A stretch of DNA of 64,000 bases, taken from assembly GCF_027922045.1 (NCBI RefSeq), contig NZ_BSEX01000004.1:186001-250000 (forward strand). The letters run 5' to 3'. The stretch is from Microbacterium terregens. Lineage in GTDB: Bacteria > Pseudomonadota > Alphaproteobacteria > Sphingomonadales > Sphingomonadaceae. This document shows, one piece after another, positions 28,401 through 36,903 of the stretch. The position numbers and the translations under genes are program-made. The notes beneath the pieces are model-generated. The model ran no database searches and was not told the origin of the DNA. It worked only from the letters and a program-made list of their open reading frames with translations. Positions within the stretch are counted from its first letter, which is position 1, and every line of letters starts with the position of its first letter.

Positions 28401-30652
28401 GCGAACATGCCCTGGAGCCACCAGCTGAGGTCGCCCGTCTCCCCACGCAAGCCATCGCCGCTACGGTACAGCCAGAAGCGATGGCCGTGCTCGTCCTCCA
28501 CCCGGAAATAGTCGCGCACCGCATCGCGCTCGGCCGGGCGGCGCCACCATTCGCCCGCGATCCGTTCCGGCCCGTCGGCATGCACCACCACATGGGGCAC
28601 CCCGCGCCAGGTGAAGCGCCGCGGCGGCTGGTCGGGCAATTCGGCCATGACATGATCGAGCCGCTCGGGCCGGCGCAGCACGCGCACCGGACGCGGCCAG
28701 CGCAGGTGCCAGGGGTGGTCGGCCTCGCGACCGTCGAGCCGGCGGACGTCGTCCTCGCGCAGCTGCGCCGCGGGTGTATCGGTGGGGTCGAGCGGCGCCA
28801 CCCGCGTGGATGCGCGTTCGGGCACATCGCTTTCCACCGGGACCACCCGCCACATGCGCTGCGCGCCGATGCGGTTGACGATCTGGTCGACCAGCGGCCC
28901 CAGGTCCGGCGGCGTGTCCTCGACCAGCGCGGCACCCAGAGTCTCCGCGCCCAGCGGCTCGGCGCGGCGCACGTGCAACGCCATGGCGTCGATGCCATAG
29001 CCGGGCTCCACCGTCTCGATCCGCCGCCCCAGCAGTCGCAACAAATGCTCGGAGTCGCGGCTGGCACGCGCGAGCCCGATGCGCAGCCGCTGCGGCACGC
29101 CGTCGACGCGATCGAGCACCAGTTCCACCTGGCGTGCGCCCAGCCCGGCTTTCCGCAACACCGCCACTAGCCGGGGCACCAGTTCGCCCAGCCAGTGCGC
29201 GATCGCCTCTGCGGTGGCGATCGGCTCGGCGAAGCGCTGGCGGACCTGGACGCGTTCCGGCGGCACCACCGGATCGAGCGGCTCGGCACGCGCCCCCAGC
29301 GCCTGGTCCAGCCGGGCGAGCACCGCATCGCCGAACCGCCGCGCCAGCTGCCCGCGCGGAAGTGCCCGCAGCTGCCCGATCGTCGTCACGCCCAGCCGGG
29401 CGAGCAGCTCGATCGCGCTTTCCGGAAGCCGCAACAGCCCGGCCGGCAGCGGGTCCAGCGCCTCGGCTTGGGCACCGGGCGGGCAGATCCGCACCACTGC
29501 CCCACCCTGCCGGGCCAGCGCCCAGGCGGCACCGGCCGTATCGGCAATGCCGACGCAGGCGTTGACGCCATGCCGCGCGAGCAGGCGCACCAGCCGCAGT
29601 GCCATGCGCACCTCGCCGCCATGCAGGTGCGCGACCCCGGTGAGGTCGAGCAGCAGCCCGTCGGGATCGGACAGGTCGACCACCGGCGTCCAGCGGCGCG
29701 CGAGCAGCATCGCCAGCCGGCGCAGATCGGCCCGGTCGCCCGCCGGATCGGCATCGCGCACCTGAAGTTCGGGCACCTGCGCGCGTGCCTGGGTGAGCGC
29801 CATGCCCGGCCGCAGCCCCAGCGCCTGCGCCGCCGGAGACGCCGCCGCGATCGCCACGCGTCCTCCCTGGCGGGCAACGGTGACCAGCGCTACCACATCC
29901 CGCACCGGGGCGAGTCTGCCGGGCACTTCCTCCACGCACACCCGCGCGACCAGGTCGCCGAGCGTGCGTCCGGTCTGGAAGAAACGACCCGCGGCGGCAT
30001 AGCCCGCGATCGGCTCGCGGCCATGCGCGTCCGGGTGCGGCCCCTCGCCCGGGTACTGCACCGCCGGCATCGCCGCCATCTGCGCCAGCGTCGGCCGGTC
30101 CGATCGGGGGAACGCCTGCGGCTGGGCGAGTGCGTGATGGCTGCACCCGCCCTCGTCCGGCGGCATCGCCTTGAACGGATGGTCCATCACCTCCGAACGG
30201 CGGCTGAGCTCGCGGAACGGCGGCTGCTGGTGCAGCGGCAGCGCCGCGATCGCCCGTTCCACGGCTTCGGCATCTGCGGCCCAGGCGGCGGATGCGGGCG
30301 AAGCGTCGAGCGGACGGCCCTGGCGGTGGACGTCCTTGAAAGGCCTCTCTGCCTTGAAGGGGTGGTCGGCGGCCACGCTGGTGCGGCCCAGCTCCCGCTG
30401 CGGCGGGCGCTGGTGCGTGGGCAGCTGCTCGATCGCAGCCTCCACCTCGGCCCGTGCCCAGCGCGCACCGGGGCGCCAGCCGCCCTCCTTGGGGACGGAG
30501 CACTGGTTGGCGCGTTCGGCCTCGGCCACCCGGCCGATCGCCGCGAAGGCGGAGCCCGTGCGTCCCGCCTCAGGCGGCGCGGCGGTTCGCTCTGCCTGCC
30601 GCAGCCGGTCGATCGGCCAGTCGGGCAGGAAGAGCGCAGCGACCCGTTTCAT
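28397..30652 (-). CDS. imuB: ImuB, inactive Y-family polymerase-like adaptor with a long N-terminal insertion
   Basis: Y-family polymerase homologue that acts as a hub bridging the sliding clamp and DnaE2. The start MKRVAALFLPDWPIDRLRQ is the normal first strand and helix. The normal sequence resumes only at VVALVTVARQGGRVAIAAASPAAQALGLRPGMALTQA (residue about 253 onward). Between them lie about 230 residues that ImuB proteins usually lack, containing two copies of a 33-residue segment (68-100 and 129-161, centred on HQxPPxREL and DHPFK). This makes the protein 751 residues rather than about 500. It overlaps imuA by 83 bp and dnaE2 by 4 bp. The core domain looks intact (LLLDLTGVAHLHGGE; GVTTIGQLRALPRGQLARRFGDAV). 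Confidence 0.92.
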   Translation of the reverse strand: MKRVAALFLPDWPIDRLRQAERTAAPPEAGRTGSAFAAIGRVAEAERANQCSVPKEGGWRPGARWARAEVEAAIEQLPTHQRPPQRELGRTSVAADHPFKAERPFKDVHRQGRPLDASPASAAWAADAEAVERAIAALPLHQQPPFRELSRRSEVMDHPFKAMPPDEGGCSHHALAQPQAFPRSDRPTLAQMAAMPAVQYPGEGPHPDAHGREPIAGYAAAGRFFQTGRTLGDLVARVCVEEVPGRLAPVRDVVALVTVARQGGRVAIAAASPAAQALGLRPGMALTQARAQVPELQVRDADPAGDRADLRRLAMLLARRWTPVVDLSDPDGLLLDLTGVAHLHGGEVRMALRLVRLLARHGVNACVGIADTAGAAWALARQGGAVVRICPPGAQAEALDPLPAGLLRLPESAIELLARLGVTTIGQLRALPRGQLARRFGDAVLARLDQALGARAEPLDPVVPPERVQVRQRFAEPIATAEAIAHWLGELVPRLVAVLRKAGLGARQVELVLDRVDGVPQRLRIGLARASRDSEHLLRLLGRRIETVEPGYGIDAMALHVRRAEPLGAETLGAALVEDTPPDLGPLVDQIVNRIGAQRMWRVVPVESDVPERASTRVAPLDPTDTPAAQLREDDVRRLDGREADHPWHLRWPRPVRVLRRPERLDHVMAELPDQPPRRFTWRGVPHVVVHADGPERIAGEWWRRPAERDAVRDYFRVEDEHGHRFWLYRSGDGLRGETGDLSWWLQGMFA

Positions 30653-31322
30653 CGCATGCCTCCACGGTCCAGTCGCGGGGCTCGCCGCCCTTCTGGCGGA
30701 CAAGCGCAAGGTTCCATTGGGCGCGGCCGACGCCGGCCACCGGCAGCGGCGTCGAGGGCGCGGATGCCACCCGCCAGCGCGTCGATGCGGCCGAGGGCAC
30801 CGCCAGCGGATCGGCGCCTGCGCGCCCATGCCGGCGCAGCAGCAGCGCGATGGTGCGCCCGCCCTCCGCCGCCAGCTGCAGCCGGCGGGTGGCGGTCATG
30901 GGCACGCGCTTGGCCTCGCCGATCACGGCGCCCAGCCCGCGATGGCGCAGCCCTTCCTCCATCAGCTGGAGCAGCTCGGCATCGTCGGCAGCCTCGGCAT
31001 AGAGCACCCGGTGCGGCCCAAGCCCTACCTGCGCGAGTCCCGGCGCGAACAGGTCGCGCCGCCGCACCACCCACAGCACGGGGCCCCAGGCGCGTGCGGC
31101 AATTCCCGCCAGGAACAGCGTCGCCGCGCAATCGTCGGCCATGTCCGGCCCGGCGCCTGCCACCTCGTGCAGCGCATCGAGCGCCAGCCCACCTCCGGCC
31201 AGCACCGCGTCGAGCGCCGGCACGCCGAACGGCAGCACCTCGCGCCGGCGATAGCGGCCGCATTCGATGGCGCGCAGCTGCGCGCGCAAGGCGTCCAGGA
31301 CAGGGGCTTGAGCTTGGGTCAC
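30570..31322 (-). CDS. imuA: ImuA, RecA-like mutagenesis accessory protein
   Basis: First gene of the SOS mutagenesis cassette, 250 residues. ImuA is a RecA/SulA-fold protein that supports ImuB and DnaE2 and binds RecA. Typical segments: VLPFGVPALDAVLAGGGLALDALHEVAG in place of the Walker region, LAGIAARAWGPVLWVVRRRDLFAPGL, and WRVASAPS near the C-terminal third. There is no proper Walker A lysine motif, as in the family. A LexA box lies 34 bp upstream of the ATG. The 3' end overlaps imuB by 83 bp. Confidence 0.92.
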   Translation of the reverse strand: MTQAQAPVLDALRAQLRAIECGRYRRREVLPFGVPALDAVLAGGGLALDALHEVAGAGPDMADDCAATLFLAGIAARAWGPVLWVVRRRDLFAPGLAQVGLGPHRVLYAEAADDAELLQLMEEGLRHRGLGAVIGEAKRVPMTATRRLQLAAEGGRTIALLLRRHGRAGADPLAVPSAASTRWRVASAPSTPLPVAGVGRAQWNLALVRQKGGEPRDWTVEACDETGRCALPARLADRPAAAGRANRRAA

Positions 31323-31355
31323 GACAACAGCTAGGACTCACGAGGGACTCGATAT

Positions 31356-31370
31356 GTTCCTATTCTGTTC
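31356..31370 (-). promoter_or_regulatory. LexA (SOS) box of imuA-imuB-dnaE2
   Basis: GTTC-CTATTCT-GTTC on the plus strand, GAAC-N7-GAAC read toward imuA. This is the alphaproteobacterial LexA operator exactly, and in Caulobacter the equivalent cassette is LexA-controlled. Placed 34 bp ahead of the imuA start, it should overlap the promoter. Confidence 0.93.
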
Positions 31371-31478
31371 TAATGCGCTCCCGAGTCAACCGCCGATCGC
31401 ATGACCCTTGCGCGGGCGCCGGCTTGCCATTCCTTTCCCGATGCTTAGGCTCGCCTGCGACCCTTATCGGAGCCCCTG

Positions 31479-33632
31479 ATGACCGCACGCCTGCGCGCCG
31501 TTCTGGCCGCGACCACGATCCTCGCCCTTTTCCCTGCAGGAGCCGCCATGGCGCAGACTTCCGCCGCTGCGGCCCCCTCCTCGACTTCCGTCGATGCAAC
31601 CCCGCTGCTCGCCCCCTGGGGCGGCCCCTATGGCGGCGTGCCGCCCTGGGACAAGGTGACGCCGGCGATGTTCCCCGCCGCCTTCCCGGTCGCAATGGCC
31701 GAGCTGCGCCGCGACGTGCTCAAGATCCGCGACGACAAGCGCCCGGCGACCTTCCAGACCGTGATCGAGCCGATGGAACTCGCCGGCGACACGATGGACC
31801 GGGTCGAGTCGATGTGGGGCGTCTATTCGAGCAACCTCGCTACCAAGGAGGTGCAGGCGATCGACCGCGAGTGGAGCCCCAAGCTCTCCGCCTTCTATGA
31901 CGAGCTCTACCTCGACCCCAAGCTGTTCGCGCGGGTGAAGGCGGCATACGACGGCCGCGCCAGCCAGAAGCTCGATCCCCAGCAGCTACGGCTGCTCGAG
32001 CGCACCTATCGCAGCTTCGTGCGCCGCGGCGCGCTGCTCACCGATGCGCAGCGGGCACAGGTGTCGCAGCTCAACCAGGGGCTGTCCGTCGCCTACAACA
32101 GCTTCAGCGAAAAGGTGCTGGCCGACGAGGAGACCTGGATCGTCGTCGACGATGCCAAGCAACTTGCGGGCCTGCCCGACAGCTTCGTCGCCTCGCTCAA
32201 GGCCGCGGCCGACGAACGCAAGCTTCCGGGCAAATGGGCGATCGTCAACACCCGCTCCTCCGTCGCGCCGGTGCTGACCTATGCCACCGATCGGGCGTTG
32301 CGCGAAAAGGTGTGGCGCGCCTTCGTCAACCGTGGCGACAACGGCGGCGCCAACGACACCAATGCAACTATCGCCGAGATCCTGAAGCTGCGGCAGCAGC
32401 GCGCCAAGCTGCTCGGCTTCCAGAACCACGCCTGGTACCGCATGGACGACACCATGGCGGAGACGCCCGCCAATGCCATGTCGCTGATGATGCGCGTGTG
32501 GCCCGCCGCGGTCGCCCGCGTCCACCAGGAGGTCGCCGACATGCAGGCGCTCGCCAACCAGGGCGGCGCCAAGATCACCATCGAGCCGTGGGACTATCGC
32601 TTCTACGCCGAGAAGGTGCGCAAGGCGAAGTACGACCTCGATGAGAGCGAGGTGAAGCCGTACCTCCAGCTCGACAACATCCTCCAGGGTGCGCTCTACG
32701 CCGCGGGCCGGCTCTACGACCTGGAGTTCAAGGAGAACACGGGGCAGATCCCGGTGTTCGACCCCGCGGTGCGCACCTTTGTCGTCACCGACAAGCGTGA
32801 CGGGCACAATGTCGGCGTCTTCTACTTCGATGCCTATGCCCGCTCGGGCAAGCGCTCGGGCGCCTGGGCGACGGCCTATCGCCGTCAGCAGGAGCTGGGC
32901 GGCCACCGCAACGTGCTGGCGTCCAACAACAACAATTTCGTAAAAGGCGCCCCCGGCCAGCCGACGCTCATCAGCCTGGACGACGCGACCACGCTGTTCC
33001 ACGAGTTCGGCCACGCCATCCACAGCTTCCTGCAGGACGTGAAATACCCCGGCCTCGCCGGCACGCCGCGCGACTTCGTGGAGTATCCCAGCCAGGTGAA
33101 CGAGAACTGGCTGCTGACTCGCGACGTGCTCGATCGCTATGCCAAGCACTATCAGACCGGCGCACCCATGCCGCAGGCGCTGGTCGACAAGATCGAGAAG
33201 TCGTCGACCTTCAACCAGGGCTTCGACACGGTCGAATATCTCTCGTCTGCGATCGTCGACATGAAGCTGCACGACCGCGACACGCCGGTGACCGACGTCG
33301 ACGCGTTCGAGCGCGAGACGCTGGCCGAGCTGGGGATGCCGAAGGAGATGGTGATGCGGCACCGCCTGCCGCAGTTCAACCACCTCTTCTCGTCCGACGC
33401 CTATAGCGCGGGCTACTACAGCTATCTGTGGTCGGAGACGATGGACGCGGACACCTGGGCGGCGTTCACCGAAACCGGCAACGTCTGGGACAAGGCGACC
33501 GCCGATCGCTTCCGCACCGTGCTGCTGTCGACCGGTAACGAGACCGATCGCAAACAGGCCTATCGCGCGTTCCGCGGCCGCGACCCGGACGTCACTGCGC
33601 TGTTCAAGCGTCGCGGCTTCCCGGTCGAATAA
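31479..33632 (+). CDS. M3 family metallopeptidase (Dcp-like peptidyl-dipeptidase), exported
   Basis: Zinc peptidase of family M3, 717 residues. Signal peptide ends near AMAQT (about residue 26). Catalytic zinc motif HEFGH at 508-512 in TTLFHEFGHAIHSF, with the downstream glutamate in FVEYPSQVNENW and the C-terminal substrate-binding NHLFSSDAYSAGYYSYLWSE. The length and order match peptidyl-dipeptidase Dcp, which removes dipeptides from C-termini of oligopeptides. Export suggests periplasmic peptide use. It faces away from imuA across 156 bp and ends 18 bp before the convergent HAD gene. Confidence 0.93.
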   Translation: MTARLRAVLAATTILALFPAGAAMAQTSAAAAPSSTSVDATPLLAPWGGPYGGVPPWDKVTPAMFPAAFPVAMAELRRDVLKIRDDKRPATFQTVIEPMELAGDTMDRVESMWGVYSSNLATKEVQAIDREWSPKLSAFYDELYLDPKLFARVKAAYDGRASQKLDPQQLRLLERTYRSFVRRGALLTDAQRAQVSQLNQGLSVAYNSFSEKVLADEETWIVVDDAKQLAGLPDSFVASLKAAADERKLPGKWAIVNTRSSVAPVLTYATDRALREKVWRAFVNRGDNGGANDTNATIAEILKLRQQRAKLLGFQNHAWYRMDDTMAETPANAMSLMMRVWPAAVARVHQEVADMQALANQGGAKITIEPWDYRFYAEKVRKAKYDLDESEVKPYLQLDNILQGALYAAGRLYDLEFKENTGQIPVFDPAVRTFVVTDKRDGHNVGVFYFDAYARSGKRSGAWATAYRRQQELGGHRNVLASNNNNFVKGAPGQPTLISLDDATTLFHEFGHAIHSFLQDVKYPGLAGTPRDFVEYPSQVNENWLLTRDVLDRYAKHYQTGAPMPQALVDKIEKSSTFNQGFDTVEYLSSAIVDMKLHDRDTPVTDVDAFERETLAELGMPKEMVMRHRLPQFNHLFSSDAYSAGYYSYLWSETMDADTWAAFTETGNVWDKATADRFRTVLLSTGNETDRKQAYRAFRGRDPDVTALFKRRGFPVE

Positions 33633-33650
33633 GAGGCCAGGCGCGGCGGG

Positions 33651-34313
33651 TCAGGCGACCAGCCGCGCCACCTCTTCGAAATCCCCGGCGATGTCGTGCA
33701 CGCCGATCCGGCGCAGCACGTCCGCATGGCCGATGCCGCAATGCTGGCCGGCGCACAGGCCGATGACGTGCGCACCCGATGCCACCGCACCGGTGGCGCC
33801 CACCGGCGAGTCCTCCAGGATCACGCAACGTTCGATCGGCACGCCGAGCGCGTCGGCAGCATAGAGATACAGGTCCGGTGCCGGTTTGCCGCGGGTGACA
33901 TGCTCGCGTCCGCTGAACACCTTGTCGCCGAACGCGTCGCGCAAGCCCAGATGGTCGAGATGCGCGGTGATCCAGCGCGTCGAACTCGACGAGGCGATCG
34001 CGCGCGGCAGCCCGGGCGGCAACGAGCGCACGAAGGCGACCGCACCCGCCACTTCCTCGATTCCCTCGGCGACCGCGTGCGCATCCTCTGCGGCACGGGC
34101 CTCGTGGAAGTCGGCCGGGATCGGGCGCCCCAGGAACGCCTCCACCTCGTCCAGGAAGTCCTTGCCCGCACGACCCATGAAGCGCGCCATCGCCTCGGCG
34201 GTGTCGATCGGGTGGCCGGCGGCCGTCAGGTAATCGGCGAGGTGGCGGTTGCCCGCCCATTCGCTTTCCAGCAGCACACCGTCGAAGTCGAACAGGATCG
34301 CGTCGAACCGCAT
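33651..34313 (-). CDS. HAD family hydrolase (beta-phosphoglucomutase-like)
   Basis: Phosphatase or phosphomutase of HAD subfamily IA, 220 residues. Asp9 and Asp11 in LFDFDGVLLESE, motif II IASSSST, motif III lysine in TRGKPAPDLYLYAA, motif IV VILEDSPVGATGAVASGAHVIGL. The four-helix cap (about 15-85) is of the beta-phosphoglucomutase/phosphoglycolate phosphatase type. The ATG overlaps the stop of the yggS-like gene by one base (TGATG). The physiological substrate is unknown. Confidence 0.88.
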   Translation of the reverse strand: MRFDAILFDFDGVLLESEWAGNRHLADYLTAAGHPIDTAEAMARFMGRAGKDFLDEVEAFLGRPIPADFHEARAAEDAHAVAEGIEEVAGAVAFVRSLPPGLPRAIASSSSTRWITAHLDHLGLRDAFGDKVFSGREHVTRGKPAPDLYLYAADALGVPIERCVILEDSPVGATGAVASGAHVIGLCAGQHCGIGHADVLRRIGVHDIAGDFEEVARLVA

Positions 34314-34978
34314 CAGCGTGCCCCGAACAAGGCGGTGCCGACCCGCACATGGGTGGCCCCCAGCGTCACCGCGGTCTCGTAATCCCCGGACATGCCCATG
34401 CTGAGCCCCGGCAGGCCGTTGTCGTCGGCGAGCTTCGCCAGCAGCGCAAACCAAGGCGCCGGCTCCAGCTCCAGCGGCGGCACGCACATCAGCCCGATTA
34501 CCGGCAGTTCGGCGCGCCGAGCCTCGGCAAGCAGTACCGGCAATTCGGCGACGGCAACGCCGCCCTTCTGCGGCTCGTCGCCGATGTCGACCTGCACGAA
34601 ACAGGCGGGACGTCGGTCGTGCCGGTCCATTGCCTTGGCGAGGGCGGCGACCAGCGACGGCCGGTCGAGCGAATGGATCGCGTCGAACAGCGCCACCGCG
34701 TCGTCGGCCTTGTTGGACTGAAGCTGCCCGACCAGGTGCAGCTCGATGTCCGGGGTCGCCTCGCGCAGCGCCGGCCATTTCGCCTGCGCCTCCTGCACGC
34801 GGTTCTCGCCGAACACGCGCTGGCCCGCGGCGATCAGCGGGGCGATGGCGGGAGCCTCGTGCGTCTTGGAGACGGCGATCAGGCTGGTGGCGCCGGCCGG
34901 GCGCTTGGCGAGCTGCTCGGCGCGCGCGATCCGCTCGCGCACATCGGCCAGCCGCTGGGGGGCATCGTCGGTGGTCAT
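34313..34978 (-). CDS. YggS/PLPBP family pyridoxal phosphate-binding protein
   Basis: PLP homeostasis protein (PLPBP, YggS/YBL036C family), 221 residues. PLP-binding lysine K38 in LIAVSKTHEA; FGENRVQEAQAKWPAL, HLVGQLQSNKA, LMCVPP and the C-terminal SMGMSGDYETAVTLGATHVRVGTALFG are hallmark segments. It buffers pyridoxal phosphate and has no known enzyme reaction. Upstream of and coupled to the HAD gene, divergent from the ThiE-like gene with a 22-bp gap. In many bacteria yggS sits near proC or ftsZ-region genes; here the neighbour is a phosphatase, which could act on a phosphorylated vitamer, but that is a guess. Confidence 0.95.
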   Translation of the reverse strand: MTTDDAPQRLADVRERIARAEQLAKRPAGATSLIAVSKTHEAPAIAPLIAAGQRVFGENRVQEAQAKWPALREATPDIELHLVGQLQSNKADDAVALFDAIHSLDRPSLVAALAKAMDRHDRRPACFVQVDIGDEPQKGGVAVAELPVLLAEARRAELPVIGLMCVPPLELEPAPWFALLAKLADDNGLPGLSMGMSGDYETAVTLGATHVRVGTALFGAR

Positions 34979-35000
34979 CGGGGGCGCTATAGGTAGCGCG

Positions 35001-35528
35001 ATGCGTGCCCGCCAGCCCCTCCCCCGCCAATGGCTGATGACCGACCCGCGGATCGGCGAGGCGCTGTGGGACGCGCTCGAACGGCTGCCGCGCGGCGCGG
35101 GCGTGGTGTTCCGCCACTATCAGCTGTCGCCCCGAGAGCGCGCCGCGCTGTTCGCGCGTGTCCGACGCATCGCGCGGCGCCGGCGGCTGGTGCTGCTCGT
35201 CGCCGGCGCCCGCCTGCCAGGCGCCGACGGTCGGCATGGCACGCGCAGCGCAGCTCCAAAGCAAGGGCTCGCGACTCGCCCCGCACACCATCGTCGCGAC
35301 GTGGTGGCCGCCCGCCGCGACGGAGTCGACGCCGTGTTCGCCTCCCCCGTCTTCGCCACCCGCTCGCACCCGGGCGCTCCCGCGCTCGGACGAGTCCGCT
35401 TCGGAATGATGATTCGAGGAGCCGGCATCCCGGTGATCGCACTCGGCGGCATGGATGCACGGCGCGCGCGCAGCCTGGCCGGCTTCGGCGTTCACGGCTG
35501 GGCTGCGATCGATGCCTGGACGCGGTAG
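35001..35528 (+). CDS. ThiE/TenI-like thiamine phosphate synthase family protein
   Basis: A 175-residue TIM-barrel protein of the thiamine phosphate synthase/TenI superfamily. Recognisable are LMTDPRIGEAL at the N-terminus, GVVFRHYQLSPRER, DGVDAVFASPVFATRSHPG, which corresponds to the phosphate-site strand of ThiE, and IPVIALGGMDARRA near the C-terminus. It is shorter than ThiE (about 205-215), and the pyrophosphate-binding residues are only partly evident, so catalytic thiamine synthesis is uncertain; a TenI-like or regulatory role is possible. No other thiamine genes are adjacent. ATG 35001 is chosen; longer readings would overlap the divergent yggS-like gene. Confidence 0.75.
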   Translation: MRARQPLPRQWLMTDPRIGEALWDALERLPRGAGVVFRHYQLSPRERAALFARVRRIARRRRLVLLVAGARLPGADGRHGTRSAAPKQGLATRPAHHRRDVVAARRDGVDAVFASPVFATRSHPGAPALGRVRFGMMIRGAGIPVIALGGMDARRARSLAGFGVHGWAAIDAWTR

Positions 35529-35540
35529 CGCCCGGCCGGA

Positions 35541-36251
35541 TCAGAAGCGGAAGGCGGTGCCCACGTAGAGCGCCTGGCTGTCCCGACGCGTGTCCTCGGT
35601 CCGCAGGAGCCGGTCCTTGTCGGACTTGTAGCGCACGCCCGCCGTCACGTCGAAGTGACGAGTCAGCGAATAGGAGCCCCCGACGTCGATCGACGCGCTG
35701 GGTACATCCGCCACCAGCTTGGCCTGATCGACCAGCGGCTTTTCGCCGCCCACGGTCACGCTGCTGGTACGACGGGCCGCCTTGCCGACCGCAGCACCGA
35801 TGCGATCGCGATTGCCCGGCTGCACGCCCAGGTCGAGCTTGGCGAGATCGCCGGCGGCGGCAAAACGCTTCCAGCCGACCGAGGTTCCGAGATTATAGGC
35901 GATGGGCGCCAGCGTGGGGCCGACGTTGGTGTCGACCGCCGCATGCTCCGAAGCGGAAGCCGGCTGCGTGCGCGCACGCACCGCGACCGTCACGGCACGC
36001 TTGCTGATGCGCTGGCCTTCCGAAGGCGTAAAGCGGAAGCTGCTGCCGTCGATCCCGCTGCGCGCGAGAACCGCGGCAAGCTTGGGATCGGCGGATGAGG
36101 GCGTGAAGCCGCCGATGCTGCTGACGGGGGCCGCACGGCGAAAGGCCACGGCACGCGAGCCTTCCGGGGCACCGAGCGCAGGCGCGATCAAGGCTCCGGC
36201 GGCGCTCAGCACCCCGATCCCCAATCCAGCCATGGCGCGCATCGTAAGCAC
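35541..36251 (-). CDS. Hypothetical exported protein with beta-barrel-like C-terminus
   Basis: No family recognised. The 236-residue product has a hydrophobic leader (about 6-25), an Ala/Ser-rich middle (GGFTPSSADPKLAAVLARSG, SSFRFTPSEGQRISKR) and a C-terminal half with alternating polar and hydrophobic residues (TSVGWKRF, SIDVGGSYSLTRHFDVTAGVRYK, ALYVGTAFRF). It ends in Phe, as outer-membrane beta-barrels do. The start codon is a GTG at 36251, supported by AGGAG seven bases upstream; ATG 36242 is the alternative. It stands alone, divergent from the leuS operon. It could be a small porin-like or surface protein. Confidence 0.65.
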   Translation of the reverse strand: MLTMRAMAGLGIGVLSAAGALIAPALGAPEGSRAVAFRRAAPVSSIGGFTPSSADPKLAAVLARSGIDGSSFRFTPSEGQRISKRAVTVAVRARTQPASASEHAAVDTNVGPTLAPIAYNLGTSVGWKRFAAAGDLAKLDLGVQPGNRDRIGAAVGKAARRTSSVTVGGEKPLVDQAKLVADVPSASIDVGGSYSLTRHFDVTAGVRYKSDKDRLLRTEDTRRDSQALYVGTAFRF

Positions 36252-36383
36252 CCCGTTTCTCCTCCCGCTTCAAAAGTGCGCTAGCATGATTCGGTTGCAT
36301 GTCGCCACCGGCCGAACACGATTCCGGTGAACTGTTGCAATCCGCCCACATGCCGCCCGGTACTGCCTGCGGGGCCGCGCCGC

Positions 36384-36411
36384 TTGCGGCGGCACCGCGA
36401 CCCTCTATAGA
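36384..36411 (+). promoter_or_regulatory. Candidate promoter of the DUF3576-leuS-lptE-holA operon
   Basis: TTGCGG (36384-36389) and TATAGA (36406-36411) with 16-bp spacing, in the 195-bp gap after the hypothetical exported gene. Transcription would begin around 36418, which favours the translation start at 36447 over 36420. Confidence 0.55.
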
Positions 36412-36446
36412 AGCAGCCGATGTTCCGTTCTTCCAAGGAAACGCCG

Positions 36447-36887
36447 ATGATCCGCCCGTTGCGCACCGCGATCCTGGGTCCGCTCGCGATTGCCCTCACG
36501 CTCACCGCGTGCGGCAGCCGCAAGGACGATCTGAAGGCCGATCTCGCCGCCTCCCAGGTGACGACCATCGGCGTCAACAGCTATCTGTGGCGTGCCAGCC
36601 TCGACACGCTCAGCTTCATGCCGCTGCTGCAGACCGATTCGAACGGCGGCGTGATCGTCACCGACTGGTATGTGAATCCGGCCACGCCGACCGAGCGCAT
36701 GAAGGTTACCGTCAGCATCCTCGACCAGGATCTGCGCGCCGACGCCCTGCGCGTGGCGGCGCTCCGCCAGGTGCAGCAGAACGGCCAGTGGGTGGAGGCG
36801 CCGGTTCAGGCCGCCACCGTCCAGAAGCTCGAAGACATCATCCTGACCCGTGCGCGCGACCTGCGCCGCGGCGCGCTGATCGGCTGA
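36447..36887 (+). CDS. DUF3576 domain lipoprotein
   Basis: Predicted lipoprotein of the DUF3576 family, 146 residues, function unknown but linked with leuS and lptE in alphaproteobacteria. Lipobox ending in Cys22 (LTLTAC). The mature part has [33 protein letters not shown], the family hallmark. ATG 36447 has AAGGA eight bases upstream; ATG 36420 is possible but would place the start almost at the predicted transcription start. Located 16 bp ahead of leuS, so it is probably co-transcribed and involved with the outer envelope, like lptE. Confidence 0.9.
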   Translation: MIRPLRTAILGPLAIALTLTACGSRKDDLKADLAASQVTTIGVNSYLWRASLDTLSFMPLLQTDSNGGVIVTDWYVNPATPTERMKVTVSILDQDLRADALRVAALRQVQQNGQWVEAPVQAATVQKLEDIILTRARDLRRGALIG

Positions 36888-36903
36888 GGCAAGCACCCCT
36901 GAA

